64,000 nt of DNA from Chloroflexota bacterium (GCA_027618835.1 JAQCHZ010000003.1:1-64000); one strand, 5' to 3'; positions 8,908-18,450 are shown, numbered from the stretch's first letter. Notes: generated by a model not told the origin, from the letters alone. Numbers and translations are program-made.

Positions 8908-8976
8908 AGCGAGCGCCAGCACGATGCGGACTCGAGCACACGATCTCATTTTCAATTTAGAAAACTAGGAATAATT

Positions 8977-9924
8977 ATGGTCAACGCAGCAACTTCAGCA
9001 ACGGTTTACGAGCCAGTTCCGTACTGGGCAAAACTTCCACACCCGATGTTCTTCAAGGAAGCGACATCTGTGGCGGTCGACTCGAACGACAACGTCTATG
9101 TGTTCAACCGTGGCGACCATCCAGTCATTGTTTTCGATAAGAACGGGAACTTCATTGAGACATGGGGAGCGGGTGAGTTTGTTCGACCGCACGGCATTAC
9201 GATCGATGCAGACGACAATCTTTATCTTGCCGACGATGACGCTCACATGGTCGAGAAACGGACTAAAGAGGGCAAGCTCATCTACCGACTTGGTGAGAAG
9301 GGCAAGGCAGCTGCTTGGCAGGAAGGCGATCCGTTCAATCGTCCTACTCACGTCGCAATTCACCCTGAATCAGGCGATCTGTTCATTTCGGACGGGTACG
9401 GGAACTCACGAGTTCACAAATTCGATTCAGATGGCAAGCACATCACCTCTTGGGGTTCACCGGGTTCATTACAAGGACAGTTCTCTCTTCCGCACAATAT
9501 TGCGATGAACGGCACCGACAAAATTACTGTTGCTGATCGAGAAAACTTCCGTTTGCAGACATTTACGACAGATGGCGAATTCGTGAAGCAAATTCACTCG
9601 CATCGTCCGATTGCTATCACGAATGGCAAAGGCGCCGACACCAATTTGTACGTTGCCGAGGCCGGCCCCCCTCCGGTGCAGGAGGGGGTGCGACGCCTTG
9701 GACGTCGGGTGGTCGTTATGGATCGAGAAGGTAACGAAGTTACTCGATTCGGGAATGAGCTTGGCGGCGAGGGACACGATCAGTTCATTGCACCGCACGC
9801 AATGGCGGTCGACTCTGAGGGATCTATATACGTCGCTGAAGTTTCTTACACCGCATTTGGTTCACAACAGGACCCGGTACGAGAGGTCACAAGCCTGCGT
9901 AAATGGGCGCGGGTGAGTGGATAG
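8977..9924 (+). CDS. NHL-repeat six-bladed beta-propeller protein (paralogue 2)
   Basis: 315 residues, colinear with the preceding gene and clearly similar along the whole length (VDSNDNVYVFNRGDHP, IDADDNLYLADDDAHM, FISDGYGNSRVHKFDSDGK, VADRENFRLQTFTTDGEF), so a tandem duplication. An AGGA site precedes the ATG. A C-rich/G-rich stretch at 9660-9690 encodes AEAGPPPVQEG, matching the PPPVQQG loop of paralogue 1. No signal peptide. The role is unknown. Confidence 0.8.
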   Translation: MVNAATSATVYEPVPYWAKLPHPMFFKEATSVAVDSNDNVYVFNRGDHPVIVFDKNGNFIETWGAGEFVRPHGITIDADDNLYLADDDAHMVEKRTKEGKLIYRLGEKGKAAAWQEGDPFNRPTHVAIHPESGDLFISDGYGNSRVHKFDSDGKHITSWGSPGSLQGQFSLPHNIAMNGTDKITVADRENFRLQTFTTDGEFVKQIHSHRPIAITNGKGADTNLYVAEAGPPPVQEGVRRLGRRVVVMDREGNEVTRFGNELGGEGHDQFIAPHAMAVDSEGSIYVAEVSYTAFGSQQDPVREVTSLRKWARVSG

Positions 9925-9959
9925 CATCTGAACGTTTTCGTAATTATTAGGAGTGAGCG

Positions 9960-10433
9960 ATGAGCCCTGCGGCTGGAAAATTGTCGACTGAAGAGATCAA
10001 CGAGTTTTTGTCGCAGCCGATCATCGCTCGTATTGGAACCGTAAAACCCGATGGCTCCCCTCACGTTGCAGCAATGTGGCAGCAGTGGGATGCGGAGTCG
10101 ATGTGGGTCATTCCTCGTAGCAAGTCGAGCTGGTATGAAAACCTAAGTCAGGAACCGCGTGTGTGCATTTTGTGCGCTGACGATGTTAATCCTGAGCACA
10201 CGAGGGTGACTATCGAAGGCGTTGCTGAAGTGGTTGAAGGACCGGTTGCACTTGTAGGACGCACGAAAGAAATCGCCGATGAGATGGCTATTCGGTACAT
10301 GGGTCCCGACGGACCGACATACGCGGCGAAGACGGCTGATCGACTGAGGTATCTCGTGAAGGTAACGCCGACGAAGATTACTTCGTGGCGTGGCGAATGG
10401 CATACCCGGTACATCGTTACCGAGAACGACTAG
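9960..10433 (+). CDS. PPOX-class pyridoxamine 5'-phosphate oxidase-like flavoprotein
   Basis: 157 residues with the split-barrel flavin fold: ARIGTVKPDGSPHVAAMWQQWD, then MWVIPRSKSSWYENLSQEPRVCIL, and RVTIEGVAEVVEG. Such proteins bind FMN or F420 and reduce diverse substrates or degrade heme; the substrate cannot be assigned. A strong AGGAGTGA ribosome site precedes the ATG. It lies 35 bp after the second NHL propeller and is probably co-transcribed with both propeller genes. Confidence 0.8.
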   Translation: MSPAAGKLSTEEINEFLSQPIIARIGTVKPDGSPHVAAMWQQWDAESMWVIPRSKSSWYENLSQEPRVCILCADDVNPEHTRVTIEGVAEVVEGPVALVGRTKEIADEMAIRYMGPDGPTYAAKTADRLRYLVKVTPTKITSWRGEWHTRYIVTEND

Positions 10434-10437
10434 TTGC

Positions 10438-10894
10438 CTAATTGCTGGCGGCGTGCAAGTTCTTTGATACCCAGATTCTGATTTGAATGCCGTGTTCCTG
10501 ATAGTGAAGCACTGTGCAGGAATCGATCAATTCGCGAAACGGGTCACACGGTTCAAAGTAGGCGCTTGGTGCTTTTGTGAGTTGATCGTGTAGCGATCGA
10601 TGCACATCTTCCATTTGTTCGAGAGATTGGCGCGGAGTGTCGTCTTTTTTTTCGCAACGATTCTTGCGCATTGAAACGATCAATATCGCCGACGGGTTCG
10701 ATCGTTCTCCTGTCCAACGAATTGACCAGTTCCCACTCCCATCTGGTTACGTGCCCAATGATGTCGTTCACCGACATGCCGTCGTGGACACCTACAACGG
10801 ACATGTCTTCACTGTGTAGGCGGTCAAGTGAGGTTCTAAATTGTCGTCAGTTGTCGTCGATGGCAGCTAATACTGCGTTTTTGCGGTCTTTCAA
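10438..10894 (-). pseudogene. DinB-like four-helix protein, disrupted by TGA and a frameshift at A8
   Basis: Read in segments, the minus strand gives a DinB-like protein: LKDRKNAVLAAIDDN, then TGA at 10847-10849, then RQFRTSLDRLHSEDMSVVG through WEWELVNSLDRR to ESLRKK. The frame is then lost at an eight-A run (10645-10652) and resumes as DDTPRQSLEQMEDVHRSLHDQL through HYQEHGIQIRIWV. Removing one A restores the frame. Two independent lesions make loss of function likely. It converges on the PPOX gene with 4 bp between stops. The TTG at 10894 is only a plausible start. Confidence 0.65.
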
Positions 10895-10935
10895 GTTTAA
10901 GCTCCGGGCGTCGTCAGGCGACTTGGTCGCGCGTC

Positions 10936-10987
10936 GTAGTTCTCCTACCCTAACCCTTCCGACTGGAAGGGGACTGTTAGTCGCTGT
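10936..10987 (+). repeat. Imperfect tandem repeat unit A with hairpin
   Basis: The stretch from GTAG-TCTCCTA to CGCTGT resembles 11015-11062. Inside is the hairpin CCCTTCC-GACT-GGAAGGG (10954-10971). It lies in the leader of the third NHL-propeller gene and the far upstream side of the decayed DinB gene. Confidence 0.6.
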
Positions 10988-11014
10988 CGATAATTGGTGT
11001 CTCGGCTCCGTGTG

Positions 11015-11062
11015 GTAGGTCTCCTAACCTTTCGGTCTGGAACGGGACTGATTGTTGGCTGT
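11015..11062 (+). repeat. Imperfect tandem repeat unit B
   Basis: Second, diverged copy of the 10936-10987 unit, with matching segments GTAGGTCTCCTAACC, TCTGGAACGGGACTG and TTGGCTGT. Its hairpin is weaker. The start-to-start distance is 79 bp, and 119 bp separate its end from the start codon of the NHL gene at 11182. Confidence 0.6.
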
Positions 11063-11181
11063 GAGTGATGCTCATGGAAATATTGGGAGATTGCGTTGAC
11101 AGGATTCCTTGGGAGGGCTAGCGTGGCGAACCCACGTGGATGCCCACGTTTCAAACTCACTAATCTGATGGTGGCGAAGAT

Positions 11182-12075
11182 ATGACGACGGTTGGCGAAG
11201 GCAAATTTCAATACGAAGTGGACCGAGATTGGCTACGACACAAACCAGAGTTTTGGGAACTTGGTGCCTGTGCGGACGTCGGTGTCGATTCCCAAGATCG
11301 TGTGTGGCTGTTTAGTCGTTCAATGCACCCGGTTACTTGCTGGACTGCTGATGGGCAGTTCATCGGCTCATGGGGTGATCTGGGGCTCGATAAGGGCGAG
11401 TTCAGGGTTCCGCACGGACTGTTCATCGATAAGGACGATCACATCTGGCTTGCCGATCACCAGACTCACCAATTGACGAAGCACAACGAAAATGGCGATG
11501 TGCTGATGGAGCTCGGGACTCATGGGTACGCCGCAATTACCGTGACGACCACCAATGAACAGGGCTCGCCATTCAACAATCCAACCGGATTGGCGACCGA
11601 TTCGAGTGGTCGACTATTTGTCTCTGACGGATACGGTAACCGTCGCGTTCACCGTTTCAGTGCCAACGGCGATCTCGAACTCTCTTGGGGTGAAGCCGGG
11701 AAAGGACCCGGACAGTTCTCGATTCTCCATAAAGTCGGAGTCGATAAAAACGACAAGGTTTACATCTGTGACCGAGAAAATAACCGCATTCAAATCTTCG
11801 ATACCGATGGCAACTACTTGAACGAGTGGACCGATCTGGTTGGTCCCGGAGACATCTTCTTCAATGACGATGTTGCGTACGTGGTAGAGCAGGGCGGCGG
11901 AAACGGTGTGTCGATCTGGACGCTTGATGGTGAACTTATCACTCGTTGGCGCGGTAACCCCGATGCTACTCAAGCTGCGCACGGTGGTTGGTTCGATTCG
12001 AAGGGCAACATTTACGTTGCAGAGATAGGTGAACCGGGGCAGGGCCAAAGAGTTACCAAGTTCAGCATGATTTAG
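11182..12075 (+). CDS. NHL-repeat beta-propeller protein (paralogue 3)
   Basis: 297 residues with NHL blades (VDSQDRVWLFSRS, IDKDDHIWLADHQ, RLFVSDGYGNRRVHRFS, VYICDRENNRIQIFDTDG, DSKGNIYVAEIG). It is more distant from the two tandem copies at 7945-9924 than they are from each other. No signal peptide is visible. It is preceded by a leader with tandem imperfect repeats. Function unknown; a lyase-like or binding role is possible by analogy with amidating-lyase propellers. Confidence 0.8.
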   Translation: MTTVGEGKFQYEVDRDWLRHKPEFWELGACADVGVDSQDRVWLFSRSMHPVTCWTADGQFIGSWGDLGLDKGEFRVPHGLFIDKDDHIWLADHQTHQLTKHNENGDVLMELGTHGYAAITVTTTNEQGSPFNNPTGLATDSSGRLFVSDGYGNRRVHRFSANGDLELSWGEAGKGPGQFSILHKVGVDKNDKVYICDRENNRIQIFDTDGNYLNEWTDLVGPGDIFFNDDVAYVVEQGGGNGVSIWTLDGELITRWRGNPDATQAAHGGWFDSKGNIYVAEIGEPGQGQRVTKFSMI

Positions 12076-12215
12076 TGGTTGGATAGTCGCTGGCGGTCCT
12101 TAGTTATCGGCATGTTAGCGGGATGTGACATTTCGAACGTGTGCGCGACTCCACCAGATCCCTCGGCTGCACTCGGTAAATTGGGTGCCGGATCCGAAAA
12201 TCTAGCCTGAGGTCG

Positions 12216-12695
12216 CTAAGCCTCGGGGCAGTCGTGTTCGATACCCGATAGGACGAGGTGGGTTGCGTTCACGTGAAAACCGTGTCGTTCGTGGACGCGG
12301 TCGATGAACTTTTGCACAAGTTCGTCATCAAGCGGGAGTGTGCGGCCGCAACTGGTGCATTGGAGATGGTGATGATTCGACTGGTTAATCCATTCGAACA
12401 CGGTGTCGCCCGGGCTTAGGCGAGATTCTGCGACTAGGCCGACCCCGCCGAGATCACTTAGCACTCGGTAAACGGTTGATTGATCGAATTTTGCACCGAG
12501 CGTCGCGAGTGCTTGTATTACCTCAGCAACCGTCACGTGTCCGTATGTAGATCGCAGCACATCGATTACTGCAAGGCGCGCTGGAGTGGCTCGGAGGCCC
12601 GAACCGCGTAGAACGTCGGAAGGTGATTGATTAGGCTGTGGCATACGAATCGATTGATTCTCTATGGTTGAAGCATTGCTCGATGAGTCTGACAT
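12216..12695 (-). CDS. Fur-family transcriptional regulator
   Basis: About 159 residues from the ATG at 12695. Landmarks are an N-terminal winged helix (SGLRATPARLAVIDVL, TVAEVIQALATLGAKFDQSTVYRVLSDL) and a dimerisation domain with the metal site NHHHLQCTSCGRTLPL. Only one CxxC is seen, and the usual C-terminal CxxC is replaced by a lone Cys (EHDCPEA), so the structural zinc site is incomplete. It regulates metal homeostasis or peroxide response by family; the target is unknown. It is divergent from the SRPBCC/PIG-L gene pair. The reading frame stays open to 12887 but that extension is not family-like. Confidence 0.8.
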   Translation of the reverse strand: MSDSSSNASTIENQSIRMPQPNQSPSDVLRGSGLRATPARLAVIDVLRSTYGHVTVAEVIQALATLGAKFDQSTVYRVLSDLGGVGLVAESRLSPGDTVFEWINQSNHHHLQCTSCGRTLPLDDELVQKFIDRVHERHGFHVNATHLVLSGIEHDCPEA

Positions 12696-12746
12696 GGTCG
12701 CATATGAATCGGATATTAGTTGTTGTTTTCGCCGTATAGTTTTCAA

Positions 12747-13175
12747 ATGTCTTCGAGTGTGCTCATCGCCGCTCCATCGGAGCGCGTGTGGATGCTGGTA
12801 GCCGACGCCGATCGCTGGAGTGAATGGGCGGGCGTCGTAGACGAGGTATGGGACGCTCCGAGTTATCTCGATTGGCAGGTTGGACACGAATTCGGATTTC
12901 GCCTCTTGATGGCTCGCAAGAAAGTTCCGTTCAATGTGACGGTGACCCGATACGGGACTGGCAGGCTGATCGAGTGGAGTTCGACAAAATTCTCGATCAC
13001 GGCCGTGCGTTCGATTTCTGTTGAGCCGGAAGGAACTGGGTGTCGAGTAGTGGATCAGAAAGATTTTTCTAGCCCGATACTGCCAATTCGCCTCGCCTAC
13101 CCACGTCGGCTGGTGCGGGTGATGACCGAGCGCTGGCTTGGCGATATGAAGAAATCCGCCGAGATGTCATCATGA
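12747..13175 (+). CDS. SRPBCC/polyketide cyclase-like lipid-binding protein
   Basis: About 142 residues of the START-like helix-grip fold (VLIAAPSERVWMLVADADRWSEWAG near the start, C-terminal helix TERWLGDMKKSAEM). Such proteins bind small hydrophobic ligands; function unknown. I use the ATG at 12747 because it begins directly at the first strand; a TTG at 12720 would add nine residues. Its stop overlaps the start of the PIG-L gene (ATGA), so the two are translationally coupled. Confidence 0.7.
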   Translation: MSSSVLIAAPSERVWMLVADADRWSEWAGVVDEVWDAPSYLDWQVGHEFGFRLLMARKKVPFNVTVTRYGTGRLIEWSSTKFSITAVRSISVEPEGTGCRVVDQKDFSSPILPIRLAYPRRLVRVMTERWLGDMKKSAEMSS

Positions 13176-13975
13176 TTAGGCTATATCGAGGCAGCCTGCG
13201 CGTGATGATGGTGTTTGCTCATGCCGATGATGAGACGCTGCTCGCCGGGGGATTGATTTCCAAGCTGGTTAGTGATGGGCATGACGTGAAAGTGCTGTGT
13301 CTTGCTCCGGGTGACGAAAATCGAGTCGGGCGCTTACGAGGCGCGTGCGTTGATCTGGGCGTCACTGCAGTAGAGACGTTGCGCTTCTCGGAGAGCCCGA
13401 TGTGGCCAGACGATGCTGGTGATAGTAGAGATTCAACTTCAGCCCATCTTGATCCTCAGTTATCGCTCGTTCCGAGTACCGATCTGGCTCGAAAAATTGC
13501 TGGAAGGATTTCGGAACACGCTCCTGATGTTGTTGTTACTCATTCATCGTATGGCGACTACGGAAATTCCGATCATGCTGTTGCTTTTCGTGCTACCAAG
13601 TTGGCTGTTGAGTCGGTAGGCGGCGATGCGATGCGGTTGTATTCGCTTGAGTGGCCTCGTTGGGTGGTACGGATTAATGCGCGCTTGATGCGTATTGGTG
13701 GGAGGAGTATCCGGCGGATGGGGCCGGACGGTTCGTTTGATCTATCGCTTGCTTTGCAAAGTTCGAAACCGCCTACGATATCTATCGATGTTGCTTCGGA
13801 GCTAGGCGCTCGACGAAAGGCTTCTCGTTGGTACAGAACTGAGATTGCCAAGGGCCCACTTCCTATGCGATTGCTTGAGAGGGTACCGCTGATCTTGCAA
13901 CGATCATTTTTCGGTAAGGCGACGTTGCGGATTGAGATGGCACCAGAGGGGTTCGATCACACGACTGGTCTTTGA
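13172..13975 (+). CDS. PIG-L/LmbE-family deacetylase
   Basis: 267 residues with the zinc motif in a variant form (FAHADDETLLAGG instead of PHPDDE) and the second ligand segment SDHAVAFRATKLA. Family members remove N-acetyl groups from GlcNAc conjugates such as mycothiol or bacillithiol precursors, or from teicoplanin-like glycosides. The substrate is not assignable. It is translationally coupled to the upstream SRPBCC gene by a 4-bp overlap and followed by a bidirectional terminator. Confidence 0.8.
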   Translation: MIRLYRGSLRVMMVFAHADDETLLAGGLISKLVSDGHDVKVLCLAPGDENRVGRLRGACVDLGVTAVETLRFSESPMWPDDAGDSRDSTSAHLDPQLSLVPSTDLARKIAGRISEHAPDVVVTHSSYGDYGNSDHAVAFRATKLAVESVGGDAMRLYSLEWPRWVVRINARLMRIGGRSIRRMGPDGSFDLSLALQSSKPPTISIDVASELGARRKASRWYRTEIAKGPLPMRLLERVPLILQRSFFGKATLRIEMAPEGFDHTTGL

Positions 13976-14014
13976 ATCGGGAACGATTCGTTGGTGCTAG
14001 ATGTTCCTAAACAA

Positions 14015-14050
14015 AAAACACCCCGGACTGATTTTAGTCCGGGGTGTTTT
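14015..14050. terminator. Bidirectional Rho-independent terminator
   Basis: A perfect 15-bp stem, AAAACACCCCGGACT / AGTCCGGGGTGTTTT, with loop GATTTT lies between the converging PIG-L and sigma-factor genes, with A and T runs built into the stem on both sides. Confidence 0.92.
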
Positions 14051-14070
14051 CGTTTTAGACTTAGCGTTGG

Positions 14071-15633
14071 CTAGACGAGCAACTCTCGAAGCTCAGCAAC
14101 ATGTGCATCGCCACGGAGTCGACCTAGAGCTTTTCGCTCGATCTGTCGAATTCGTTCTCGTGTCAGATTCAATTCGCCACCTATCTCTTCAAGAGTTCGT
14201 GGGCGACCGTCAAATAGACCGAATCGTAGTTCTAGGACGCGTCGTTCACGATCCTGAAGATGACTGAGTACATGATCGACCTGCTCTCGCATGGAAGATT
14301 GTGCAGCAATGTCGGCTGGTGCCGGTGCGCTGCTGTCCTGAATCAAGTCACCAAGCTCGTTCTCTGCGTCTTCACCAATTGGTGTTTCGAGGGAAACAGG
14401 CTCTTGCGACATCTGAAGAATTTCTGAGACCCGCTCGATCGATAGTTCGACACGCTCAGCGAGTTCTTCGACGGTAGGCTCACGGTTGAGCTGCTGTCCA
14501 AGTTCACGACGTGCTCGCATGATCTTGTTCAGCGTTTCTACAACGTGAACTGGTATGCGAATCGTTCGTGCCTGGTCGGCGATTGCTCGGGTAATACCCT
14601 GGCGAATCCACCATGTTGCATATGTCGAGAATTTGAATCCCTTGCGGAAGTCGAATTTCTCTATGGCACGCATCAGACCGATGTTGCCTTCCTGAATCAG
14701 GTCGAGCATCGATAGACCGCGGTTGAGGTGCTTCTTCGCAACCGAAACCACTAGTCGAAGGTTTGCTTCGCCCAAGTGACGTCGAGCCTTCTCGCCTTCT
14801 TCTCGTACTCGCATAAGGTGCGAGTTGAGGATCGAAGTGAGCGGCCGAATATCCGCCAAGAATTTTGGCTTTACCACATGGTCTGGCAGCTCAGTCAGTA
14901 GTGGATCGAGACCGAGGATGTCGACCATATCTGCAGAGAGTAATCGAGAAAGAACTGAAAGTTCAACAACCAATTTGTGAGCTTCGTCCGGCTCTACGCC
15001 GAGCGCATCTGAGAGGTAGTTGATCAGTTCGTCTTCACGTTTGCCGTCGACCAGAGCACGAAGCTCAGGGTCAGCGAGTGCTCGTTCCAGTGTTACCGGA
15101 GTGGTCAGACCGAGGTATTTTGCAACTGCTGATGCGGTGTCACCGACTGGTCCAAGCTTCGAGAGAATATCGGTAATGATAGTGAACGGATCGGGTGTGC
15201 CGGCGTCGATGTCACCCTGAATCTCTTTTTCGATTGCTTCGAGTCGCTGAGCAAGCTCAACTGCTCGTGCAAGCACTACTTCGTCTGCTGCAGTAAGTAG
15301 TGCGACGCGGCCGATCTCACGAAGGTACATCCTTACGGTGTCTTCTGTGAGTTCCGACTCTTGCACTTCTTGCGCCAGAGCATTTGTGATGCTTGTTGAA
15401 GAATCTGAAGCTCTTGCTGATTCCCACATATCCAGTTCAGATCGGGTTACGGCAGTTGCACCGTTTTCAGTTACCTGGTTAGCTTCGTCTTCAGTGCCTT
15501 CCATTCGGGTAAAGGCGGGTGTGTACTCGTCTTCGCCCTCAAGAGCTGCTGAAACGTCGTTGACGCGGGTTGTTTCTCGATTTTGGACCAACAGTTGTTC
15601 CTTTCGGGATTTTATGCCCGTACCTAGTCTCAT
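14071..15633 (-). CDS. rpoD: RNA polymerase principal sigma factor (sigma-70 family)
   Basis: 520 residues. Region 1.2 lies near residue 100 ([15 protein letters not shown]), followed by a non-conserved insert of about 150 residues (roughly 130-270). Region 2 is at 287-355 ([20 protein letters not shown] and [15 protein letters not shown]), region 3 at 365-440, and region 4 at 455-515 ([20 protein letters not shown]). It recruits core RNA polymerase to housekeeping promoters. The acidic N-terminal 90 residues are low in conservation. The insert and near-complete motifs fit a group 1 (RpoD/SigA) factor; a group 2 paralogue cannot be excluded without the rest of the genome. Confidence 0.93.
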   Translation of the reverse strand: MRLGTGIKSRKEQLLVQNRETTRVNDVSAALEGEDEYTPAFTRMEGTEDEANQVTENGATAVTRSELDMWESARASDSSTSITNALAQEVQESELTEDTVRMYLREIGRVALLTAADEVVLARAVELAQRLEAIEKEIQGDIDAGTPDPFTIITDILSKLGPVGDTASAVAKYLGLTTPVTLERALADPELRALVDGKREDELINYLSDALGVEPDEAHKLVVELSVLSRLLSADMVDILGLDPLLTELPDHVVKPKFLADIRPLTSILNSHLMRVREEGEKARRHLGEANLRLVVSVAKKHLNRGLSMLDLIQEGNIGLMRAIEKFDFRKGFKFSTYATWWIRQGITRAIADQARTIRIPVHVVETLNKIMRARRELGQQLNREPTVEELAERVELSIERVSEILQMSQEPVSLETPIGEDAENELGDLIQDSSAPAPADIAAQSSMREQVDHVLSHLQDRERRVLELRFGLFDGRPRTLEEIGGELNLTRERIRQIERKALGRLRGDAHVAELRELLV

Positions 15634-15988
15634 CGATTATCCGGACAGATAATCGACCTCAGGTCATTCGTACTAGTACCTTGCGCACGGTATTCCCTAC
15701 TAATCTCGGAGGTTTCACCGTTAGCTGAGAATGGTGGTAATCACTCAAATTGTAGTTGCAACTAAAGCAATTTACGATACCGGACGAGCAAGTTTTGGGA
15801 CCCACCGAAACTTGGTCACGCACGTTTACCAATTCAACCGACCTTCTATTCTACGCCTTTTGGTGTGCGTTCTAAAAGGGGGTAGGTCGAAATTGGTTAC
15901 GAATTCCGTCGCTTTGTATCCCGATTTCTTTCGGGAAAAGATTGAATCTGTGATGGGACAACAGAGATTTTCAAGCTAAAATTTCGTC
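15634..15988. other. Non-coding region upstream of the sigma factor gene
   Basis: About 355 bp between the sigma-factor start and the end of the alcohol dehydrogenase gene, both on the minus strand. It should carry the sigma-factor promoter and leader. I see no convincing gene, tRNA or strong terminator. Confidence 0.5.
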
Positions 15989-17020
15989 TTAGTCCCAATT
16001 GATGACGAACTTACCCGGGGCTCCTGACGAGAACTCTCCGTAGGCCTGTGCAGCTTCTTCGATAGTCGATCGAGAGGTTATGACCGAACCTAAGGGAACG
16101 TTTCTTTCGGCTGTGAAACGAGCTGCTTCCGCAAGACCGAACGTCGAGAATGTCCATGAACCCATGAGTGTGAGGTGTCGATGGATGATGTGCGGAGTTG
16201 GCTGGTACGTTACTTCCCCGCCTTCACCGACCAAGCAAGTTCGCCCGAATATTCGGGTAGACTCAACTGCTGCCACTCGAGTAACTGCAAGTCCGGCTGC
16301 TTCAAGGCTGACATCGGCACCATCACCATTAGTTAGTTCTTTTATTTGCTCTGGCGCGTCGTCGTTCGATGCGTCAACAGTTGCCCAAGCACCGGAATCA
16401 GCCGCCATTTTGAGTCGTTCGGGTGAAACATCAACAGCGATGATCCTTGCTCCCATTTCTGCCCCGAACATGGTGGCAGCAAGTCCAACTGGGCCTTGAC
16501 CGAATACAGCAAGTACATCCCGGCCAGATACATCGAGCTTCTTCAAGGCTTGGAAGGCTGTACTCGCGCCACATGCCAAGTACGCTCCGACTTCGTAGTC
16601 GACTTCGTCAGGGAGCGTCACGCACGTTGATTCGTGGGCAACCATGTAGTCGCCGTGTCCACCGTGCATTGACCCACCGTAGTAGAGCTTCTTTTCGGTT
16701 ACCTCGCACAATTGCTGCCAACCGGTTAGGCAGTATTCGCACTGACGGCAGCCTTCGTAGTGATGCTGGATGATTCGGTCGCCGACTTTGAGTCCCTTCA
16801 CATTCGGACCAAGTGCAACAACTTCGCCACAAGGTTCGTGACCGGGGCGCATTAATTGACCTTCGTGTTCGTTCGGCGAATCGGCGCGGTATCGGGAGAA
16901 ATCTGATCCACACAATCCAGAAGATCGTAGCTTGACTAAGACTTGCTCGGGGCCGGGCTCAACGTCGGGGAAATCGATGACCTCTGCCACGCTGTTTCCG
17001 TGAAATGCAACTCCACGCAT
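15989..17020 (-). CDS. Zinc-dependent medium-chain alcohol/polyol dehydrogenase
   Basis: 343 residues. Catalytic zinc ligands are Cys37 (GLCGSD) and His61-Glu62 (GHEPCGEV). Structural zinc cysteines are 91, 94, 97 and 105 (CRQCEYCLTGWQQLC). The Rossmann fold shows FGQGPVGLAATMFG, with an acidic residue after the second strand (AVDVSPERL) suggesting NAD+. It would oxidise a secondary alcohol or sugar alcohol. It is divergent from a PLP aminotransferase gene, with about 140 bp between the starts. Confidence 0.88.
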   Translation of the reverse strand: MRGVAFHGNSVAEVIDFPDVEPGPEQVLVKLRSSGLCGSDFSRYRADSPNEHEGQLMRPGHEPCGEVVALGPNVKGLKVGDRIIQHHYEGCRQCEYCLTGWQQLCEVTEKKLYYGGSMHGGHGDYMVAHESTCVTLPDEVDYEVGAYLACGASTAFQALKKLDVSGRDVLAVFGQGPVGLAATMFGAEMGARIIAVDVSPERLKMAADSGAWATVDASNDDAPEQIKELTNGDGADVSLEAAGLAVTRVAAVESTRIFGRTCLVGEGGEVTYQPTPHIIHRHLTLMGSWTFSTFGLAEAARFTAERNVPLGSVITSRSTIEEAAQAYGEFSSGAPGKFVINWD

Positions 17021-17160
17021 GTTCGATTCTCCTAAGTACGGGGCTGAAATTCAGCATCTGTTTATGAAAGTTGGCGCAATGTATATCAGTGAAACCGGGT
17101 AAATTGGCTTTGCAGTCGGCTCAATGCGGCAGTAAGCTTGCCCCGCCTGACTAATAAGAA

Positions 17161-18408
17161 ATGACGGCGGCGATGCCGCGATTGGGATCTGCAAATATGG
17201 TGGACACGTTCAGTTACGACACTCTTTATTCGGAGAAATCTGTTGATACGCCTCTGAATCCGGGACTGCATGCCAAGTACGATTTTGCCGTGGCGTATCC
17301 GGCTCCAGAGACACTTCCGCTCGATGGATTGATTCAGTCGCTTCAGTCGGCAGTCGATTCCGATAGTACGAAGGTGCTCGCCGAACTGGCGTACTACCCT
17401 CATCAGTTGGGCGCACTTGAACTTCGTGAGTACACCGCTCAGAAGCTGGCCACTGACCGTGGGTTTACCGTAACGCCAGACGAAATTGCTCTTACGAACG
17501 GTTCGGGTGAGGCTCTGGGTCTGGTTATTCAGGCTCTCACGAACCCTGGCGACGTGGTGCTTGCCGAAGAGTTCGTGTACATGGGAACTACCGCACAGCT
17601 TCGACGCTTCGGCGCTGACATCCGTGGCATGGCTATGGATGAGGGCGGGATTATTCCTGAAGCTCTCGATAAGCAGATTACTGAGTTGACCGCTGCCGGT
17701 GATAAGCCCAAGTACATATACGTAATCCCTGAGCACCAGAATCCAATGGGTTCAACAGTCTCGGCTGAGCGACGGAAGGCAATTCTCGAGATTTGTCACA
17801 AGCATGGTCTGCCGATTTTGGAAGACGACTGCTATGTAGATCTTCGGTTCAAGGGTGATGTTCAGCCTGCGTTCAGGGCTCTAGATGACTCAGGAATCGT
17901 CGTTTACGTTGCTTCTTTCTCGAAATTGCTTGCACCAGGACTTCGACTTGGCTACTTCACTGCTTCGCCTGAACTGATGCGACGTGCGTTGAGCTTCAAG
18001 CTCGGAAGTGGTCCTAACCAATTCGCTGCGATCGCAATTGAGGGTTACCTACGAAACAACCTCGACTCTCACAAAGACAATTTCAACCCGATACTTCAGG
18101 CGAAGTGCGACTCGATGACCGCCGCACTCGAAGAACATTTTGGTCCTTCTGGTGCGACATGGTCTACGCCAGAGGGCGGTTGCTACGTTTGGTTGACGAT
18201 GCCAGAGGGTACCGATATCGCAAGCATTCGTGATGAAGTGTTCCAGCAGGGCGTTGGATACGTTGCCGGTGTCAACTTCGAAGCGGACGGTACAGGGCGA
18301 ATCGGTCACAACTCTGCACGACTTTGTTTCGCATTTGAATCGGTTGAAAAGAACGCCGAGGGAATCGCTTTACTGGCTCAGCTGTTCAAGCAGCACGGGG
18401 CGATGTAA
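17161..18408 (+). CDS. PLP-dependent aminotransferase, class I/II (2-aminoadipate/MocR-domain type)
   Basis: 415 residues. Substrate and cofactor sites are TNGSGEALGL, IPEHQNPMGSTVS, EDDCYVDLRF and the Schiff-base Lys255 (SFSKLLAPGLRLGY). It resembles LysN/Aro8-type aminotransferases acting on 2-aminoadipate, aromatic or branched amino acids. No HTH domain is fused, so it is an enzyme rather than a MocR regulator. The ATG at 17197 (Met13) is an alternative start. A strong terminator follows 43 bp after the stop. Confidence 0.88.
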   Translation: MTAAMPRLGSANMVDTFSYDTLYSEKSVDTPLNPGLHAKYDFAVAYPAPETLPLDGLIQSLQSAVDSDSTKVLAELAYYPHQLGALELREYTAQKLATDRGFTVTPDEIALTNGSGEALGLVIQALTNPGDVVLAEEFVYMGTTAQLRRFGADIRGMAMDEGGIIPEALDKQITELTAAGDKPKYIYVIPEHQNPMGSTVSAERRKAILEICHKHGLPILEDDCYVDLRFKGDVQPAFRALDDSGIVVYVASFSKLLAPGLRLGYFTASPELMRRALSFKLGSGPNQFAAIAIEGYLRNNLDSHKDNFNPILQAKCDSMTAALEEHFGPSGATWSTPEGGCYVWLTMPEGTDIASIRDEVFQQGVGYVAGVNFEADGTGRIGHNSARLCFAFESVEKNAEGIALLAQLFKQHGAM

Positions 18409-18450
18409 TTATTCTTGGATTGCACTGAATTGCAATTCGATTGATTACCA

